DNA of 64,000 nucleotides from assembly GCF_003581615.1 (NCBI RefSeq), contig NZ_QXFH01000069.1:131501-195500 (forward strand), read 5' to 3'. The notes beneath the pieces were generated by a model. It ran no database searches. It saw only the letters and a program-made list of their open reading frames with translations, and was not told the DNA's origin. The stretch is from Flagellimonas lutimaris. Lineage in GTDB: Bacteria > Bacteroidota > Bacteroidia > Flavobacteriales > Flavobacteriaceae. This document shows positions 60,366 to 64,000 of this stretch, piece by piece (position 1 is the stretch's first letter; the number at the start of each line of letters is the position of its first letter). Made by a program: the position numbers and the translations under genes.

Positions 60366-61226
60366 ATGAAAAAGAAACGAATCATATTGCCAACGGATTT
60401 TTCCAAGAATTCTTGGAATGCCATTGAATACGCTTTGACCATTTTTAAAGATGTTCCATGTGATTTCTTTATTCTGAATTCTTATCAGGTCGGTGCATCA
60501 GGATTGTCAACAAAAATGGCCGGTGCCAACGATACGCGTCTATATAATCTAATCAAGGAACAATCCCAACGGGAACTAAATAGGGAATTGGAGAAAATAA
60601 AAAGTTTTGATAGTAACCCAGAACATACATTTATAATCCGTTCTGTTGCCGGTACCCTTGTCAATGCCATAGGAAAAACAGTGTATAACGAAGAAATAGA
60701 TTACATCATAATGGGTACCAAGGGATCGTCTGGATTAAAAGAAGTTTTCATGGGAAGCAATACCTATAATGTAATCAAGGATATTGATTTCTGCCCGATT
60801 ATAGCCGTACCTGATGATTATCGACCAGAGGGAAAAATAGATGCCATCTTATTGGCAACGGGTTATGAACATCTTTTTGAAAACTACGAATTAAAGCCAG
60901 TGTTGAACTTAGCCGAACATTTCAATGCTAAACTGTGGATTACGCATGTAGGAACTTTGAACGAGCTTACTTCGAAGCAAAAGGCTTCCAAGCTTGCATT
61001 GGAAAAACGCCTTAAATCGGTCAACTATGAGTTTGTGGAGGTCGAAAAAGATACTTCGGTTAACCAGACCATTCAAAATGTCGTTGATATGGATAGAACT
61101 CTTGATATGGTAGTAATGATCAATCAAGATCACTCTTTCTTTCAAAGATTGACACGTGAACCTGTTATCAAAAAAGTGACCTTTAATTCGACAGTGCCAT
61201 TTTTGGTCATTCATTTATTTGAATAG
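60366..61226 (+). CDS. Universal stress protein, tandem-domain
   Basis: The 286-residue paralogue of the gene before it starts KKKRIILPTDFSKNSWNAIEYALTIF. Residues about 115-145 have the ATP-loop MGTKGSSG...MGSNTY with G-x2-G-x9-G. The second domain lacks it. A 3-bp gap to the first gene indicates one transcript. It ends 9 bp from the convergent thioredoxin stop. Confidence 0.9.
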   Translation: MKKKRIILPTDFSKNSWNAIEYALTIFKDVPCDFFILNSYQVGASGLSTKMAGANDTRLYNLIKEQSQRELNRELEKIKSFDSNPEHTFIIRSVAGTLVNAIGKTVYNEEIDYIIMGTKGSSGLKEVFMGSNTYNVIKDIDFCPIIAVPDDYRPEGKIDAILLATGYEHLFENYELKPVLNLAEHFNAKLWITHVGTLNELTSKQKASKLALEKRLKSVNYEFVEVEKDTSVNQTIQNVVDMDRTLDMVVMINQDHSFFQRLTREPVIKKVTFNSTVPFLVIHLFE

Positions 61227-61235
61227 TAGGGGAGT

Positions 61236-61535
61236 TTACAAAAACGACTTTGCCAATTGCACAATTTCCCCTTTTTGTAATACTCCGGATTTTCTCCAGA
61301 GTTGTTCCCCATTCTTAAAGAATATCATAGTGGGCACACCTCTAACCTGGTACGTATTGGCGAGGTTTTGGTTCTTATCGACATCTATCTTTACAATTTT
61401 TAAAGAATCGCCCATTTCGTCTTTTACCTGCTTTAAAATAGGAGCCAACATCTTACATGGACCACACCACTCGGCCGAAAAATCGATAAGTGTCAATTGG
61501 TCTTTGTTTATCAAAGCTGAAAAATTTCCTTTCAT
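61236..61535 (-). CDS. Thioredoxin
   Basis: The 99-residue cytosolic protein has the active-site WCGPCK (about residues 22-27), the conserved cis-proline in RGVPTMIFF and a C-terminal helix. A reading frame extends 13 codons upstream, but ATG at 61535 gives the normal thioredoxin start. It reduces disulfides of unknown partners; it is not linked to a reductase here. Confidence 0.93.
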   Translation of the reverse strand: MKGNFSALINKDQLTLIDFSAEWCGPCKMLAPILKQVKDEMGDSLKIVKIDVDKNQNLANTYQVRGVPTMIFFKNGEQLWRKSGVLQKGEIVQLAKSFL

Positions 61536-61699
61536 AGTTCTAAAAATTAAACACTGCAATTTATAAAAACCCACTTTTTTTTAAAGTGACTTATGTCACC
61601 TTGACCTTGAGAGGCTTTCATAGAATATCTGAGATAGAGTTTGGTCGCATACTTTTTCTATCTTTAACCACTGCACAACAAAAACAAACTACTTTGAAC

Positions 61700-62461
61700 A
61701 TGTATACAAAAATCACTGGATTCATTATAGCGCTATTGGTAATGGTGTCCTGCAAAAGTGAGAAGAAGGATGAAACCGATAGCTGGCGAACAAAAAAAGC
61801 CGCGGTGGAAAACGCTACCCATAACCAATTGTTGGATGTAGAAAAAGAGCAAGGTTGGGAGTTGCTGTTTGATGGCGAAACTATGGATGGATGGCATTTG
61901 TACAATAATCCAAATGCCGATTCGGTTTGGGAGGTTGTTGATGGTGAACTTCATAGCAATGCCAACAATGAATCCTTAACAGCAGGTGACCTTGTGAGCG
62001 ATAAGTCCTATTCCAATTACGAGCTTTTGTTGGAATGGAAGATTTCGGGAAATGGAAATAGTGGAATTTTTATCAATGTTCAGGAATTGCCGCAAGTGCC
62101 TACGGCTTGGCAAAGTGGCCCGGAATATCAAATATTGGGTGCGGACCATATGGATTATGATGTGCCCGAAAAGCGCCCAGGTTGCCTTTATGTTTTCTTG
62201 CCGCAACAAAATACGGTAGAGGTAAAACAAGGGGAGTGGAATAAAACCCGGATAAAACAGGTGGATGGTAAAATTGAATTCTACTTAAATGGTGTCCTTA
62301 CGGCCGAGGAAGATTTGAGTTCACCCAAATGGGAACAAAAAATTGCCGAGACCCATTTTTCCAAATACCCTGAGTTCGGTAAAACCACCGAAGGCAAAAT
62401 AGCATTGCAATACTGGTATTTTGAAACATGGTTCCGAAACATTAAAATCAGAGAGCTTTAG
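61700..62461 (+). CDS. DUF1080 (3-keto-disaccharide hydrolase-like) lipoprotein
   Basis: The 253-residue lipoprotein has lipobox MVSC (Cys17). Its concanavalin-like DUF1080 domain runs from about residue 45 to the end: GWELLFDGETMDGWHLY, YSNYELLLEWKISGNGNSGIFINVQE and a late WFRNIKIREL. Some members are reported to hydrolyse 3-keto-sugars, others bind glycans. No partner oxidoreductase lies beside it. An upstream frame start at 61586 is not supported by a signal peptide. Confidence 0.9.
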   Translation: MYTKITGFIIALLVMVSCKSEKKDETDSWRTKKAAVENATHNQLLDVEKEQGWELLFDGETMDGWHLYNNPNADSVWEVVDGELHSNANNESLTAGDLVSDKSYSNYELLLEWKISGNGNSGIFINVQELPQVPTAWQSGPEYQILGADHMDYDVPEKRPGCLYVFLPQQNTVEVKQGEWNKTRIKQVDGKIEFYLNGVLTAEEDLSSPKWEQKIAETHFSKYPEFGKTTEGKIALQYWYFETWFRNIKIREL

Positions 62462-62522
62462 GGGGAATTGGCTTTTCTATATCAAAAATCCAGAAAAAAG
62501 GGATAAGCAAAGTAATCACTTT

Positions 62523-63929
62523 TTATTTTTTGGTAATTACCTGTAAAAGCCCTTGTAAGATTTCATCTTTTTCGTCCAACAAATGGTCTTTGATATAAAT
62601 ATCAGGAATTACACCTTCTTCTTTGGTGCTTCCATTGACACGGACCATTTTTCCTTTGGATACATGTACGGAAATCTGGGTTTTAGGTAGTTTATATTGG
62701 AATATGGATGCATAAAGCGAAGCATATTCCCCAGTTTCTTCCCCTACAATGGTTCCAAAACTATAATCTTGGATTTGTGCTGCCGTTACCGTTGATTGAG
62801 AATGCGATTGGCGGTTGACCAATACATAGACCTTGCCCGAGAATCTTTGGGTTTTGGGTTGAGGGGCGTATTTTCCGAATTCATACTCGTAAACCTCACC
62901 ATTTTTATGGTTGAGCGCACTTTGCCAATATACGTTGGTTGTATCGTAGTTTTTTTGGGTGTGCTCCTTTAAAAACGCACTCGTTTTCAATTTAAAACTT
63001 GAATTCCATTTAAAAGGTTTGTCCGCAAAATAGGATACCAAATAATTACTAAAGGAATCATCACCGCCAGGATTGTTCCTTAGGTCAACGATTAAATTTG
63101 TACTCTTACGTTCTTTTATTTTGATGAATGTCGAATCAATAAATTTTTGATATTTTGCTTCATCTCCACCAAAACCACCAGGATTGAGATAGGCAGATGC
63201 TCCGATGAATTCCAACTTTCTCTCAGAATTGATCAATTCGGTCCTTTTCATTTCATACCCCTCAATCAACTCTACTGCATCAACCATATAGGATTTTATA
63301 GCACCATCGGATCTGATCACAACCTCAAAACGCTCTTGCTCACCATAGACCTGCCAGTAATATCTTGGAAAAGAATACAACTCTAATTTGGCATTTTTAA
63401 AATAGAGGCGTTCTGCGGAAATCAAAGGATGTATTTCAGATAAAACCTCCGTCATCGAAACACTATTAATGCTAAGAATTTCAGCACCAACTTTAATAGC
63501 ATCGTTGTTGGACCAATTTTTTCGGATTAAGGATTTCCCATCTTCAAAGGCTATTTCCAAAGGAAAAAGGGTGCCGCCAGCATTGGCATAAGCGCCATAG
63601 GATTTTCCGGGAAACCCTATTTCGGTATGGCCATTTTTTGCTTTTGAAATTACTTTTTGGAAGAGAGAGGTCACCTCCAATAAACTTAAACTATCCTTCC
63701 TTATTTCATTTTTGACTTGGTTGTAGTTTTCATCAAACTCTTGTTTTGGGGTATAGGCGTAGAGGTTGTAATGTGTCTCTTCCAAGGATTCCTTTAAAAA
63801 CGCCAAATCTTCTAATACGTCACTTCTGGAAAAAAGTTCTTGTGCTTGCAGGTTTAGCCCGAAGAATAAGCCAAAAACAAACAAAAGCTTGTGATAAGAG
63901 GTGTAGGATATAAAAATAGCTTTCATCAA
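62523..63929 (-). CDS. S41-family (C-terminal processing) serine peptidase, exported
   Basis: The 468-residue protein has a signal-like N-terminus (LQAQ near residue 29). The S41 core begins around residue 265 with RKSTNLIVDLRNNPGGDDSF. The nucleophile region reads RQSHSQSTVTAA (about residues 374-385), where Ser375 or Ser377 replaces the usual TaSaaE form, and GEETGE follows. A degenerate PDZ-like segment is at about 130-160. Target proteins are unknown. A -7 box, TAGTTTTG, on the minus strand lies 14 bp before the start. Confidence 0.85.
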   Translation of the reverse strand: MMKAIFISYTSYHKLLFVFGLFFGLNLQAQELFSRSDVLEDLAFLKESLEETHYNLYAYTPKQEFDENYNQVKNEIRKDSLSLLEVTSLFQKVISKAKNGHTEIGFPGKSYGAYANAGGTLFPLEIAFEDGKSLIRKNWSNNDAIKVGAEILSINSVSMTEVLSEIHPLISAERLYFKNAKLELYSFPRYYWQVYGEQERFEVVIRSDGAIKSYMVDAVELIEGYEMKRTELINSERKLEFIGASAYLNPGGFGGDEAKYQKFIDSTFIKIKERKSTNLIVDLRNNPGGDDSFSNYLVSYFADKPFKWNSSFKLKTSAFLKEHTQKNYDTTNVYWQSALNHKNGEVYEYEFGKYAPQPKTQRFSGKVYVLVNRQSHSQSTVTAAQIQDYSFGTIVGEETGEYASLYASIFQYKLPKTQISVHVSKGKMVRVNGSTKEEGVIPDIYIKDHLLDEKDEILQGLLQVITKK

Positions 63930-63943
63930 ATTTAAATTTTCCG

Positions 63944-63951
63944 CAAAACTA
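63944..63951 (-). promoter_or_regulatory. -7 box of the S41 peptidase gene
   Basis: Read on the minus strand, TAGTTTTG (63951-63944) is a perfect TAnnTTTG, 14 bp before the start codon. The rest of the window end (63952-64000) shows no gene. Confidence 0.45.
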
Positions 63952-64000
63952 GTTTCATTGTGCTTACGAAGCGACCGACTGCTTCTTTTCGGACTCTTTT

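Noticed and set aside
1..64000. tRNA, rRNA, CRISPR, prophage or insertion sequence
   Set aside because: No cloverleaf, repeat-spacer array, transposase, integrase or phage structural gene was recognised on either strand by reading; a dedicated covariance-model scan could still find a small RNA.

Overview
This window comes from a member of the Bacteroidota, very probably a marine-type Flavobacteriaceae (Muricauda/Zobellia-like). The evidence is a SusC/SusD pair, a FecI/FecR/TonB-receptor trio, many lipoproteins with a short signal and Cys lipobox, promoter boxes of the Bacteroidota TAnnTTTG type, moderate-to-low GC, and few Shine-Dalgarno sequences. The genus is a guess. No tRNA, rRNA, CRISPR array, phage or insertion sequence was recognised.

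Region 1 (1-27 kb) is mostly ordinary chromosome. It opens with the 3' part of argS. A sigma factor / anti-sigma / TonB-receptor surface-signalling set follows on the minus strand, divergent from two acidic lipoproteins. Next come ffh and folD, then a run of small housekeeping and accessory genes: DUF2306, VOC, alpha/beta hydrolase with an HxlR regulator, SnoaL-like, HerA-like ATPase, RidA, queE, a metzincin-like lipoprotein, a methyltransferase, a YkgJ-type protein, a sterol-desaturase-like protein, NamZ, an ABC permease, an M20 peptidase, an aldose-epimerase-like protein and an exonuclease/GIY-YIG fusion.

Region 2 (26.2-34.9 kb) has an AraC-type regulator divergent from an operon for trans-4-hydroxyproline catabolism: a DapA-family deaminase, alpha-ketoglutarate semialdehyde dehydrogenase and hydroxyproline 2-epimerase. 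The same strand continues into a DUF1680 (GH127/GH146) beta-L-arabinofuranosidase and a DUF885 putative zinc peptidase. The FAD enzyme that should oxidise D-hydroxyproline is absent.

Region 3 (34.9-59.4 kb) is an arabinose-polymer utilisation locus. A Nudix-like regulator of the AraR type, with lost catalytic glutamates, is divergent from SusC/SusD and a large VCBS/ASPIC lipoprotein. Then come GH43, GH51, GH43, GH127, GH51, araB, araD, araA, a mutarotase lipoprotein and a sodium/sugar symporter, ended by a strong terminator. Three copies of a palindrome, TAAGTGT-N7-ACACTTA, sit only in the regulator/SusC gap (two) and upstream of the second enzyme operon (one). They are the probable AraR operators.

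Regions 2 and 3 together suggest a locus for hydroxyproline-rich, arabinosylated glycoproteins (extensin or algal cell-wall type) as well as arabinan. The arabinosidases and araBDA would consume the sugar, and the peptidase and hydroxyproline operon would consume the protein backbone. This is an inference from gene order and known family activities and is the main candidate system of the window.

Region 4 (59.5-64 kb) holds two tandem universal stress proteins, a thioredoxin, a DUF1080 lipoprotein and an S41 peptidase.
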